A stretch of 64,000 bases of DNA from Gp7-AA6 sp036395755 (lineage in GTDB: Bacteria; Acidobacteriota; Thermoanaerobaculia; UBA5066; Gp7-AA6), in the NCBI GenBank assembly GCA_036395755.1, contig DASWCZ010000028.1:62001-126000 (forward strand), given 5' to 3'. Below are positions 8,068 to 16,379 of the stretch, in pieces. A program made the translations under genes and the position numbers. Numbering within the stretch: the stretch's first letter is position 1; each line of letters opens with the position of its first letter. The notes below the pieces were generated by a model. The model ran no database searches, was not told the origin of the DNA, and saw nothing but the letters and a program-made list of their open reading frames with translations.

Positions 8068-9486
8068 GTGATCCCGCCGTTCCAGGGACAGTTCTCCACG
8101 TTCGGCTTCGCCGACCTGCTGCAGTGGATGGAGATGAACCGGCGTTCCGGTCGCTTGACGTTGATGCGGGGAAGGGACCGCAGGACCGTCGATTGGAAGG
8201 ACGGAGAGATCGCCTACGTATCGGGCTCTCACCCGCGCGACCGCCTCGCCGTCTTCCTGAAACAGACCCGGGCGATCCCATCCGCGACGCTCCATGCGCT
8301 GCTCGCGCGCAACTTCACCTCGGGAACGAACCTGACCCGGCTGATCTTGGACGGCCGCCATGACACGCTCGCGGGTCTCTCGAAGCGGGTCGAGACCCTG
8401 GCTCGCCGTCTGCTGTTCGAGGTCTTCGAGTGGCGGGACGGGGTGTTCCGGTACGATCCTTACTCCCCCGTCGAAAAGATCCTGCGCATCCGTCTCAAGC
8501 TTCGACCGCAGGCCCTCGCCTTCCAGGCCGTCAAGAGAATCGACGACGCGCGGCGCCGCCGGCGCCGTCCGACGCCCCGCGGATTTCGCGAGGCTCTCTT
8601 CGAGGAGGACGAGCTCGACCGCCGCTTCTGGGAGGTCCTCGCGCGGGTGGGGATCCTGGTCGAGCCGGAGGAGGGCCGGCGTCGCCTGGGGGAGCTTCGC
8701 GACTTCGCGAACCGCCTTCGCCGGCGGCTCGGCCGAATCGAATCGCTTCGGCCGGTTCACGAGGATTCCGCGGCCCTTCTCCGGGATCTTCTGAAGCGCG
8801 AGCCTCTCGAACTGTCGGCGATCGCGCCGATCGCTTCCCTCGATCCGGCCCTCACGATCGATCTGCTGGTTCTGGCCAACAGCCTCGTCATCAACCGGAG
8901 GAGATCGGTCCTGACCGCCGACGAAGCGCTGGAGCGCCTGGGTCAGGCTCCGGTTGCGGTTCTGGCGGAACGCCTTGCCGCTTCGAATTTCCCGCGAGCC
9001 GCTTCGGAGGACCGCGCGGTGGTGGCGGTGCGGCGCGCCAGCATCGCGGCTGCCGTCGCCGCACGTCGGCTGGCTCCGGAGTTCGGGATCCCGGCGGACC
9101 GGGCGTACGTCCTCGGCCTTCTCCACACGGTTCCCTACGCGGACCTCCTCGCCGTCGTCGAGGAGACGGAGCTCGCCCCAGGGTCTTTCCGCGCGGCGCT
9201 CATCGAAGCGCACCGCCCGCTCGTCGGACGTCTGCGAGCGGAGGGATGGAGCCTCCCTTCCGATCTCGAAGCCGTTTTGACCGACGAGGGAACCGATTCG
9301 CGGCCGGCGGCGGCGCTCGTGCGGGCAGCGCGCGCGATATTGCCCGACTGCGCGATCGGCCCCCTCCCGGCCGCCTCGACCTCCCGCCGCGACGCGGGCT
9401 CGATCGCGATCGAAGTCAACCGTCTCTTCGAGTTCCTCGGCCTGCCGTCCGCCGCCGTCAAACCGGCGACCCCGCGTGCTCGCTGA
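8068..9486 (+). CDS. PATAN (DUF4388) plus HDOD-like signalling protein
   Basis: A 472-residue cytoplasmic protein. The N-terminal ~150 residues are a DUF4388/PATAN domain: FQGQFSTFGFADLLQWMEMN, a GRLTLMRG strand and a VFEWRDGVFRYDP motif. A basic linker follows (about 165-185). The C-terminal half resembles an HDOD domain: helix-rich, with LELSAIAPIASLDPALTIDL and LTADEALERLGQAPVAVLAE, then a region containing AYVLGLLHTVPYADLL. Such proteins usually act as response adaptors in motility, gliding or cyclic-nucleotide signalling, but no partner is encoded nearby. GTG start with a TACAAT hexamer 6 nt upstream. It shares the PATAN module with the gene at 21172. Confidence 0.8.
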   Translation: MIPPFQGQFSTFGFADLLQWMEMNRRSGRLTLMRGRDRRTVDWKDGEIAYVSGSHPRDRLAVFLKQTRAIPSATLHALLARNFTSGTNLTRLILDGRHDTLAGLSKRVETLARRLLFEVFEWRDGVFRYDPYSPVEKILRIRLKLRPQALAFQAVKRIDDARRRRRRPTPRGFREALFEEDELDRRFWEVLARVGILVEPEEGRRRLGELRDFANRLRRRLGRIESLRPVHEDSAALLRDLLKREPLELSAIAPIASLDPALTIDLLVLANSLVINRRRSVLTADEALERLGQAPVAVLAERLAASNFPRAASEDRAVVAVRRASIAAAVAARRLAPEFGIPADRAYVLGLLHTVPYADLLAVVEETELAPGSFRAALIEAHRPLVGRLRAEGWSLPSDLEAVLTDEGTDSRPAAALVRAARAILPDCAIGPLPAASTSRRDAGSIAIEVNRLFEFLGLPSAAVKPATPRAR

Positions 9487-9491
9487 AATCG

Positions 9492-9530
9492 GACGCCGCT
9501 TTTAACGAAACCTTCATCGGAAGCGGCGTC
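9492..9530 (+). terminator. 10-bp inverted repeat after the PATAN-HDOD gene
   Basis: GACGCCGCTT at 9492-9501 pairs perfectly with AAGCGGCGTC at 9521-9530 across a 19-nt loop, starting 5 bp after the stop codon. There is no T-run after it, so it is a terminator-like structure or an operator rather than a standard intrinsic terminator. Confidence 0.4.
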
Positions 9531-9582
9531 GTGGAGGAATCGGCGGCGACCCGAAAGCGTTGCCAGAACCGAGGACGAAACG

Positions 9583-11199
9583 ATGATCCAACGGCAGATT
9601 TCCCGAGCGGTTTTGGCGGTGCTTCTGGCGGTTTTCCCGGGCCTCCTCGCGGCCCAGCAGCCGCCGACCTTCACGGAAGAGATCGAGGTCCGGGTCATGG
9701 ACTTGGACGTCGCGGTCACCGACAAGAGCGGACGCCCGGTGCCGGATCTCCGGCGCGAGGATTTCACCGTCCGCGTCGACGGCAAGCCGGTTCCGATCGA
9801 CTATTTCGCCCGCGTGGACGAGGGGACGATCCACGCCCCCGACCTCGCGACGGCTTCTCCCGACCAGGTTCTGGCAGCGTACCGGCGCGGCGACGAAGCC
9901 TTCGTTCCGCGTCACTTCCTGATGTACGTCGACCTCGGTCACCTCGCTCCCGATGGCCGGAAGCGCGGGCTCGAAGGGCTGCGCGACCTCGTCACCCGGA
10001 TGGGGCCGAACGACCGGGGGCGCGTCCTGATGTTCGACCGGCGCTCGAAGGAGCTGACGGAGTGGACCTCGAGCAAAGAAGAGCTCTTCGCGGCGCTCAC
10101 GCGGATCGAGAAGGCCGGAGTCGGAATGTCGCGTCTCCTGACCGAGCGGCAGACCCTGAGGGACATCGACTCCGCCGGCCGGCGGTCCACGCGGGAGTTC
10201 CTCGCGCGCGGTTACGCCGAGCAGGAGCGGACGGAGGTCCGCCAGATGCTCGACGACATCGGCTCCGAGCTCGCCACGCTCGCGCCGCTCGCCGGAAAGA
10301 AAGCGTTCCTCTTCGTCTCGGGGGGCTTCGACTTTCAGCCCGGCTATGCCATGGCGAGCTATGCCCTCGGGCAGATGAGCCTTCTCACGCTGGACGTCCG
10401 CAACGTGTCGCAGGAGCTCGACCAGGTCGTTCAGCGGGCGAACGCTTCCGAAATCACGTTCTACACGGTGGACGCCCGCGGCCTCGAGGCCGAGGGGGGC
10501 TCCGCCTCCAACGACGATCCGCTCGCCTCCCGTCCGAGCGTCTCGTTTCTCGCTCGCCAGGACAGCCAGGCGGGTATGGTCGAGCTCGCCCGGCAGACGG
10601 GCGGCCTCGCGCTCCTGAACTCGAACGACTTCCGGAGAGGCCTCGAGCGCGTCTACCAGGACACGTCGGCCTATTACTCGCTCGGGGTAACGCTCTCGAA
10701 GCTCCCGGCGGCGGGATACAAGAAGGTGCTCGTGGACGTGAACCGTCCGGGCGTCACCGTGCGCACCCGGCGCGGCTTCGCGGCGCGCAACGACGCGGAC
10801 CGCGCGCGCGACCGCGTGCAGGCTACCCTGAAGACCAACCTCTCCTATTCGGGCATCCCGGTGGCGCTTCGCACGGCGGCGCCCACCAAAAAGGGAAGCC
10901 ACTACATGCTCCCGATTTCGGTGTCGATCCCAGCTTCGGGGCTGACGTTCACGGGAGAAGGCGCCGGGCGACGGGCTGCCGCCGACGTCTACATCGGAGG
11001 GATGGACGACGCCGGGCGAATGACCGACATCACGCGGCAAGAGGCGACGTTCACGATGCCGGAGGGAAAAGAGGGGGCACCTCTCGTCTATACCGCGACC
11101 CTCGAGACGCGGAAAGGCAACCACCGGATCGTCGTGAACGTGCGGGACAAGGCGACCGGGCGAATGGGGACTGCGAAAGCAGATTTGCGAATCGAGTAG
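9583..11199 (+). CDS. VWFA-related secreted protein, Acidobacteria type
   Basis: A 538-residue exported protein. The signal peptide spans about residues 1-24 and ends LLAAQQ. A short conserved N-terminal block follows (PTFTEEIEVRVMDLDVAVTD, then GRPVPDLRREDFTVRVDGKPV), typical of the 'VWFA-related Acidobacterial domain' family. The Rossmann-like core covers about residues 105-345, with GRVLMFDRRSKEL, AGKKAFLFVSGGFD and ITFYTVDARGL strands. The MIDAS motif DxSxS is not kept: the strand reads YVDLGHLAPDG, so metal-dependent ligand binding is doubtful. The C-terminal ~160 residues form a beta domain ending DKATGRMGTAKADLRIE. Start ATG at 9583 follows GAGGA. A wrecked paralogue lies directly downstream. 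Confidence 0.85.
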   Translation: MIQRQISRAVLAVLLAVFPGLLAAQQPPTFTEEIEVRVMDLDVAVTDKSGRPVPDLRREDFTVRVDGKPVPIDYFARVDEGTIHAPDLATASPDQVLAAYRRGDEAFVPRHFLMYVDLGHLAPDGRKRGLEGLRDLVTRMGPNDRGRVLMFDRRSKELTEWTSSKEELFAALTRIEKAGVGMSRLLTERQTLRDIDSAGRRSTREFLARGYAEQERTEVRQMLDDIGSELATLAPLAGKKAFLFVSGGFDFQPGYAMASYALGQMSLLTLDVRNVSQELDQVVQRANASEITFYTVDARGLEAEGGSASNDDPLASRPSVSFLARQDSQAGMVELARQTGGLALLNSNDFRRGLERVYQDTSAYYSLGVTLSKLPAAGYKKVLVDVNRPGVTVRTRRGFAARNDADRARDRVQATLKTNLSYSGIPVALRTAAPTKKGSHYMLPISVSIPASGLTFTGEGAGRRAAADVYIGGMDDAGRMTDITRQEATFTMPEGKEGAPLVYTATLETRKGNHRIVVNVRDKATGRMGTAKADLRIE

Positions 11200-11212
11200 C
11201 CTTTACTCTCCG

Positions 11213-11428
11213 ATGCGAGTCGGCCCGGTCCTTCTCTTCGTCACCCTCTCAACGGTTCGCTTCTGGCCGCCGGCTCCGCTCCTGGCTCAGGAGAGACCCA
11301 CTTTCACCGAGCAGGTGGAGGTGCGGGTCATGGACCTGGACTTGCCGGAAAGAAGGCCTTCCTATTCGTCTCCGGACAAGGCGACCGGGAGAATGGGGAC
11401 GGCGAAGGCAAAAGTTCGCGTCGAATAA
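11213..11428 (+). pseudogene. Deletion remnant of a second VWFA-related gene
   Basis: A 71-codon frame starting 14 bp after the previous gene. It has its own signal peptide and then consists of three collinear blocks of a paralogue of that gene. Block A (about 11288-11341) matches the N-terminal block (PTFTEQVEVRVMDLD). Block B (about 11341-11374) corresponds to parent bases 10288-10321 and encodes LAGKKAFLFVSG, but in a shifted frame. Block C (about 11374-11428) matches the parent's last 18 codons (DKATGRMGTAKAKVRVE). About 580 and 820 bp of parent-equivalent sequence are missing at the two junctions. Differences inside block B are all synonymous in the parental frame, which suggests the copy was once a functional, selected gene. 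It could still yield a short secreted peptide. Confidence 0.8.
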
Positions 11429-11430
11429 TT

Positions 11431-11672
11431 TCACCCGAACCGGAAGCTCGTCTTGCGGTGCAGCGGGCTGTTCTCGTGGCCGATGAGAGCCCGGGTGATC
11501 CAGTCGGATTCCGTGATCAGCAACTTCGGTTCCCGCGTTTTCTCGGGCAGGTCGAACACGAGCCTCGTCACGTACGACTCGCCCGGCAGCATTGATCGCG
11601 AGAGCGGGTTCGAGCGCGCGCTGGCCAGCCGGATCGGGCCGGAAACCCGCTCGAGCCGCCGCTGGAGGTCTC
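11431..11672 (-). pseudogene. 3' remnant of an unidentified gene
   Basis: Directly after the stop of the GWxTD gene (11673), the minus strand keeps an open frame of about 70 residues that reads like genuine protein: RLASARSNPLSRSMLPGES, YVTRLVFDLPEKTREPKLLI, and an ending ALIGHENSPLHRKTSFRFG. The frame has no start codon of its own. Upstream it merges into the out-of-frame shadow of the GWxTD gene. The tail resembles the C-terminal beta domain of secreted acidobacterial proteins of unknown function. I read it as the surviving 3' end of a deleted gene. It abuts the decayed VWFA copy tail to tail (2 bp apart). Confidence 0.55.
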
Positions 11673-13211
11673 TTAACGCGCCGAGACCTTGGTCGGGGGA
11701 GCCAGGACCCGGAAATCCGCGCGCCGCAGGACGCTGTGGCCCGCTCCGTCCCGAACCGTCACGTAGAGGACGTAACTGCCGGGCTCGAGCGAAGAAAGGG
11801 GAAGCTCGTAGCCGAAGGCATACCGCCCCGGGGCGATCTCCTGCAGCTGAACGGGAGACGCGGGACGAGCCGCGACCGTGCGGGGTCCGTGGAGCAACCG
11901 CAGCTCCTGCGTGACCTTGTCCCCTTCGGACAGGTTGGCCAGCTGGACGAAGTACCAGAGCGATTCGGTGCGCGAGAAGGTGGCGTCGGCCCGCGGGAGC
12001 GCCTCGGCCGACCCGAAAAGGAAGGAGCTCTCCCCTCCCTTGCCGGGCGGACTCATTCCGGCAGAGACGAGCATGCTCGATATGGCGAAATCGCCCTCGA
12101 GCTCCGGCACGCGGAGGGGGATCGTCCCGGATGCCACCGGACGGTCCCCCTCTCCCGTCACGGCGAACGAAGCGGAGTAGTTGCCGGGCGGCAGGTCGAA
12201 TCGGCGCACGAAGACGCGGCCGGGTCGCGCCGTCGGCAGAGTCGAGGATGCCGCGGCGTTCTCGGAACCGGCCGTGATCTCCCGTCCCCCCTCGTCGGCG
12301 CGGATGAGCGCGTGGAACGTCAGCTTCCCGGTTCCCGCTTCCCTGCCTTCCGGCAGAAAGACCCAGGCGAGCGTCTCGGGCTTGTCTCTCGTGCCCCAGA
12401 GAACCGCGTTCCCGAAGACCGGCTGCTTCTCGTCTTCCGAGACCGCCTGGGGAGGAGCTTTTTCGAGGATCGCGCGCACCGCGGCGGAGAGAGGCATCAC
12501 CGTAAGTGGCCGCGGCGCGGGGGCGATGGGCGCGAGAGCGGCCATGGGCACCGCCGGGGCGGGCATAAGGTCGGGGTTGACGATCGTCTTGCGAGCGAGC
12601 CTCTCGCGGTACTCGTGAACGAGACCGGGATTCTGGAGCTCGTCCTTGTGCCGGTTCGGCTCCATGACGAAGTTGACCGAGAACGACGGCACTCCGAGGG
12701 CGTTCAAGACGTTTGGCGTCCGTTCGAGATCGTAGATCCACGTGTGGGTCGTCTCGGTCCCTTCGGCGATGCCGACCGGCAGGTCGGGGCTGCCAGCGAC
12801 GGGTCGCCGCGGAGGAGGTGGTGGTGCCGTGTGCGTCTCCTGCACTCGAGCGGGCGTCCCGAAGACGACGAAAACGAAGCCCTGGCTCGTTCGCGAGCCC
12901 GGGATCTTCTCGATCCGATATCGCGCATCGGCCGTGCGAATGCGGGCCAGAACCAGGTCCCGGAATTCGTTCGCAGCAGTTCCCGGCGACGGGTCGCGTT
13001 TCAACCAGTAGCGCTCGACGAAGTCGAGACGGCTCTCGCTTGAGTGCAATCCGTTCCACTCGCGGCGCTCCGCGGCAGTCAGGAAGTAGGCTTGTGGAGA
13101 GTTCGCCCAATTCTCATCGTCGGGCCCCGTCGGGATCGATCCGCTGGAAACCAGTGGAACGAGCACGAGCGCAAGGGCGAGAAGGCCCGTGAAGAGTTTC
13201 ATCGGCGCCAT
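11673..13211 (-). CDS. GWxTD-type secreted protein
   Basis: A 512-residue exported protein. I chose ATG at 13211 (MAPMKLFTG), which has GGGGA 6 nt upstream; ATG at 13202 is the alternative. The signal peptide is followed by the family's helical N-terminal block (about residues 30-115): SPQAYFLTAAERREWNGL, YWLKRDPSPGTAANEFRDLV and then a strand GFVFVVFGTPARVQE. At the place where the family's Gly-Trp-x-Thr-Asp signature is expected this protein has GSRTSQG, so Trp and Asp are lost. The C-terminal half is beta-rich with repeated Ig-like segments (LPPGNYSASFAVTGEGDRPV, LEPGSYVLYVTVRDGAG). The family is widespread in Acidobacteriota and Bacteroidota and of unknown function. It lies downstream of a TonB-dependent receptor on the same strand but beyond that receptor's terminator. 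Confidence 0.82.
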   Translation of the reverse strand: MAPMKLFTGLLALALVLVPLVSSGSIPTGPDDENWANSPQAYFLTAAERREWNGLHSSESRLDFVERYWLKRDPSPGTAANEFRDLVLARIRTADARYRIEKIPGSRTSQGFVFVVFGTPARVQETHTAPPPPPRRPVAGSPDLPVGIAEGTETTHTWIYDLERTPNVLNALGVPSFSVNFVMEPNRHKDELQNPGLVHEYRERLARKTIVNPDLMPAPAVPMAALAPIAPAPRPLTVMPLSAAVRAILEKAPPQAVSEDEKQPVFGNAVLWGTRDKPETLAWVFLPEGREAGTGKLTFHALIRADEGGREITAGSENAAASSTLPTARPGRVFVRRFDLPPGNYSASFAVTGEGDRPVASGTIPLRVPELEGDFAISSMLVSAGMSPPGKGGESSFLFGSAEALPRADATFSRTESLWYFVQLANLSEGDKVTQELRLLHGPRTVAARPASPVQLQEIAPGRYAFGYELPLSSLEPGSYVLYVTVRDGAGHSVLRRADFRVLAPPTKVSAR

Positions 13212-13251
13212 TCTATGTCCCCGATCTGCGGCCTTCGCGGCGCTCCGTGCT

Positions 13252-13280
13252 AAAAGAAAAGGCCCCGGCAAGCCGGGGCC
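13252..13280 (-). terminator. Intrinsic terminator of the TonB receptor gene
   Basis: On the minus strand a perfect hairpin GGCCCCGGC-TT-GCCGGGGCC (13261-13280) is followed by TTTTCTTTT (13252-13260). It begins 21 bp after the receptor's stop codon and is the best terminator in the window. It separates the receptor from the downstream GWxTD gene. Confidence 0.92.
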
Positions 13281-13301
13281 CCGGAGGAACCAAAGCAAGA
13301 C

Positions 13302-16079
13302 TTAGAAGCGCATCAGGGCGGTGAGGCGGTATTGACGAGGCGTCTGGAAAGCGTTCCTCGAGGTCGGAAGACCGAAGCTCGAAGAGGCAGGACTCGGTAT
13401 GAGACTGATCAGCGTGTTGCTGGTCTGTGGCTGCTGGTTCGTCACATTGAAGACTTCGCCCTTCACGCCGACCTCGAGCGGACCCCAGGGCTTGAACACG
13501 CCTTCGAGCGCGAAGTCGAGCCGGTAGGAGTCGGGCAGCCGGTGCGATCCGGGCTTCTCGTAGGCATAGTTGAACAGGTAGCCGTGGACCCGAGAGGGAG
13601 CGCTGCGTTGGGCGTTGTAGGGAAGGCCCGACTGCCAGATGAACGAGGGAGCCGCTGTGATCGAGACCCACTTGAGAGGCAACGTGTACGCCGTGAACGC
13701 CTTAAAGATGTGCGTCCGGTCGTAGGATGCGAGGCCATTGCGATTGACGTCCGTCACCTGCGGGCAGGGAGCGGTCGTGACCGTGCCGGCTGTGTCGCGG
13801 TACCTGCAGTTCTCAGTCGCGAAATCGAAGAGCTGCGAGGAGTAATTGGCGAACTGGTTCCCCTCCGCGCGGGAGAGGGTGTAATTGAGGGCCCCCTGCC
13901 AATTGCGCGAGAAGCGCTTGTCGAACGTGACCTCGAGCGCCTTGTAGTAGCGCTTCAAGAGATCACTGCTGAAGTTCTCCGGCTCCGTGATTACGGCACC
14001 AGCCGCCGCGTTGAAAACTTTTCGGTCGTCGACGAGGTCGTTCCAGTGGCGGTAAATTCCGCGCACACCCACGGCCATCGTGTTGCCCAGCTGCTGCTGG
14101 AATGCCACGTTGAATTCGTCGAGGTACGATGGATTGAGATCTTTATTGATCGGCGTCAAGCCTGCCCCTTGCCGGATCTGCTCATCCAAGACCCACTGTG
14201 TCCCGTCCCAAAGATAGATATCCCTGTTGGTCTCCTGCGGAATCCCCGAGTAAACCGAGTCCGCGATGTCCTGGATCAGGAACTGGTAGTAGCGGCCATA
14301 GGAGGCCGAGGCGAGGCTCTTGCCGTTGCCGAAAATGTCGTAGACACCGGTCAGGCGGGGCGAAACGTTGGTCGTGTCAATGACCGTATGTCCGATGTCG
14401 CTCTTCCCCTTCTGGTAGTCCAGGCGCGCTCCAACGTTGAAGAAGAGATGCTTGCCGACTTCGAACTTGTCCAGCAAATAGGCGCCGTAGATCTTGCCCG
14501 TCGAGACCGATTCCGCCGGGTTGATGAAGGTGTCGCGCTCGTCACCTGGATTGAGCGTCATTTGCCGCGTCACAGGGTCGAAGTCCGTCACGTAGAAGAC
14601 TTCGTTGTTCGGATAAGTGAACAAGGCGATGGATTTCAGGTCCTGATAGTCCAGCCCGGCCTTGAACTGGTGGGAGTTGCCGAAGAGCTGCTGGTAGAGG
14701 TTGAACGCCAGGTTCGCCTGCTTGCGCGGGCGCTTGACATACCCGTTGAAGGTCGCGCCGTTGTAGTAAAGGTTGTCGCGCAAGTTGAAGATCGGTGAGC
14801 CGTTGCCCTCGAAGGGTCGGACGAAGATGTCGCCGTCTTGCTGCGCATAGAGGGCCTCTCCCGAAAGATTCGACCCGAAGACGCCGGACCAGCGGGCTTG
14901 CCACACGCAGAGACCGCCGCAGTCGTTCTGGTCTTGCGACGTCAGGGCCTCACGCTCGGCGGAGACGATCCCGCCGCCGATATTCCAGTAGTCAACAACG
15001 AAGCCATTGATCGGGTCGCTGTTCACGGCGCCGCTAAAGAGGTGAGACGGTGTCGCCTGAAACGTGATTTTCCCGTCCCAGAGCTTGACGTCGGTCTTCT
15101 GCTGATAGCTCTCCCCCGTTCCGTTGGGGTGAGGCGTGGAAGTCCCCGTCTGCGAGAATGCGCTGGGAACGGTCGCCCACTCGTAGGCCCCGAAGAACCA
15201 GAGGTGGTCTTTCCAGAAGGGTCCGCCCAGTGTCACGGTGTAGCGGTAGACATCCTTGTCGAATTTCGTGCGGTTCCAGGGAAGTCCGGTCAAGCGGTTC
15301 ACGCCCTTGTTGTCGGCGTCCCACTTATCGTTGTTTACGATCGCCTTCGCCGAACCGGAGAAGGTGTTCGTTCCCGACTTCGTGATCACGTTGACGATGG
15401 CGCCCTGCGCGCGACCGTACTCCGCGGAGATCCCGGAGGTGGAGACCACGACCTCGTCGATCGCCTCGTAGTTGAAGTTCTGGCCGAAAGTCCCGGTCGT
15501 CACGTCGGTCGTGTCCACGCCGTCGAAGAGATACTGATTGTTGCTGGAGAGCGCGCCGTGCGCGTTGGGGTTGGCGCCGCCGGTGACGCCGGGAGCGTTC
15601 TGGATCAAAGTCTGGTAGCTGCGTCCGATCGCGAGCTTCTGGGTTAGGACCGAGCTGACGGTGGTGGTCGCGCTCGTGTTGGTCTTGTCGACGAGCGGGA
15701 CCTCGCCCGTGACCTGGACCCTCTCCTCGGTCGGCGCGAGCCGCATTGTCACGTTGACGTCGGTCGTTTTGTCCGGGGCCGCGATATTGCCCGTCTTCTC
15801 CACGGTCGTGAAGCCCGAGAGGCTGGTGCGGACGGTGTAGGGACCCGGCTGCAGGAGCGGGAACTTGAAGGAGCCGGTCGCGTCGGTCGTCTGGGTGCGC
15901 CGGAAGCCCTTGTCGGCGCTCACGAGCTCGACCGTCACGCCCGGAATCCCGCCGCCCTGCTCGTCCAGGACCCGCCCCGAGATCGTTCCCAGAAGTGTTC
16001 CGTCGGCGAGCAGGAAGGTGGGTACCGCGAGCGCGAGAATCCCGAGCGCGATCAGGGTAAATCGAAATCGACTACGCAT
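13302..16079 (-). CDS. TonB-dependent receptor with carboxypeptidase-regulatory-like domain
   Basis: A 925-residue outer-membrane receptor. Signal peptide about residues 1-25. The carboxypeptidase-regulatory-like domain (about 27-115) contains TISGRVLDEQGGGIPGVTVE and LLQPGPYTVRTSLSGF. The plug (about 120-250) contains NNQYLFDGVDTTDV and SAEYGRAQGAIVNVITKSG. The rest is beta barrel, ending LTALMRF with the terminal Phe of outer-membrane proteins. GAGAGGGAGAG just before ATG 16079 gives a strong ribosome-binding site. It is about a third identical in layout to the receptor at 1126 but clearly diverged. It sits between two GWxTD-type genes on the same strand. The transported substrate is unknown. 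Confidence 0.93.
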   Translation of the reverse strand: MRSRFRFTLIALGILALAVPTFLLADGTLLGTISGRVLDEQGGGIPGVTVELVSADKGFRRTQTTDATGSFKFPLLQPGPYTVRTSLSGFTTVEKTGNIAAPDKTTDVNVTMRLAPTEERVQVTGEVPLVDKTNTSATTTVSSVLTQKLAIGRSYQTLIQNAPGVTGGANPNAHGALSSNNQYLFDGVDTTDVTTGTFGQNFNYEAIDEVVVSTSGISAEYGRAQGAIVNVITKSGTNTFSGSAKAIVNNDKWDADNKGVNRLTGLPWNRTKFDKDVYRYTVTLGGPFWKDHLWFFGAYEWATVPSAFSQTGTSTPHPNGTGESYQQKTDVKLWDGKITFQATPSHLFSGAVNSDPINGFVVDYWNIGGGIVSAEREALTSQDQNDCGGLCVWQARWSGVFGSNLSGEALYAQQDGDIFVRPFEGNGSPIFNLRDNLYYNGATFNGYVKRPRKQANLAFNLYQQLFGNSHQFKAGLDYQDLKSIALFTYPNNEVFYVTDFDPVTRQMTLNPGDERDTFINPAESVSTGKIYGAYLLDKFEVGKHLFFNVGARLDYQKGKSDIGHTVIDTTNVSPRLTGVYDIFGNGKSLASASYGRYYQFLIQDIADSVYSGIPQETNRDIYLWDGTQWVLDEQIRQGAGLTPINKDLNPSYLDEFNVAFQQQLGNTMAVGVRGIYRHWNDLVDDRKVFNAAAGAVITEPENFSSDLLKRYYKALEVTFDKRFSRNWQGALNYTLSRAEGNQFANYSSQLFDFATENCRYRDTAGTVTTAPCPQVTDVNRNGLASYDRTHIFKAFTAYTLPLKWVSITAAPSFIWQSGLPYNAQRSAPSRVHGYLFNYAYEKPGSHRLPDSYRLDFALEGVFKPWGPLEVGVKGEVFNVTNQQPQTSNTLISLIPSPASSSFGLPTSRNAFQTPRQYRLTALMRF

Positions 16080-16379
16080 AGCTCTCCCTCTCTTTTAAAA
16101 AAATCGTTCAAAAGCGAAAAACTCGCACAGCGAGACGCAGTTGTCGACCCCAGAATGGCAAGAAGGGTGCCACCGTGACAGCCCGTCCCCAATCCCACAA
16201 ACCTATGATGCAGAGTCAGTTGTATGGATTAAGGAGTCCTAAAGACCCCCGCCGAATTCAAACGGTTGGATACAACTCCACCGCAACGGATCAACGCCCA
16301 TTTTTTCGTGACGGAGCGGAATCGAGCCGGGACTCGGGAGCCCGGTCGCTCTATCCCGTCACGGCTTCTCGCTCTCCCG
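16080..16379. other. Intergenic region between TonB receptor and second GWxTD gene
   Basis: About 300 bp without a credible gene. The receptor-proximal end carries AT-rich runs (TTTTAAAAAAATCG) likely to belong to the receptor's promoter and leader. Near the other end a CCGGG/CCCGG hairpin lies around 16330-16350, and a partial direct repeat (CCCGTCACGG followed by YTTCT) occurs at about 16351-16390. No T-tract follows the hairpin in either direction. Confidence 0.4.

Noticed and set aside
16320..16379. CCGGG...CCCGG hairpin after the GWxTD gene as a terminator
   Set aside because: Short stem and no T-tract on either strand; left as a note in the intergenic entry.
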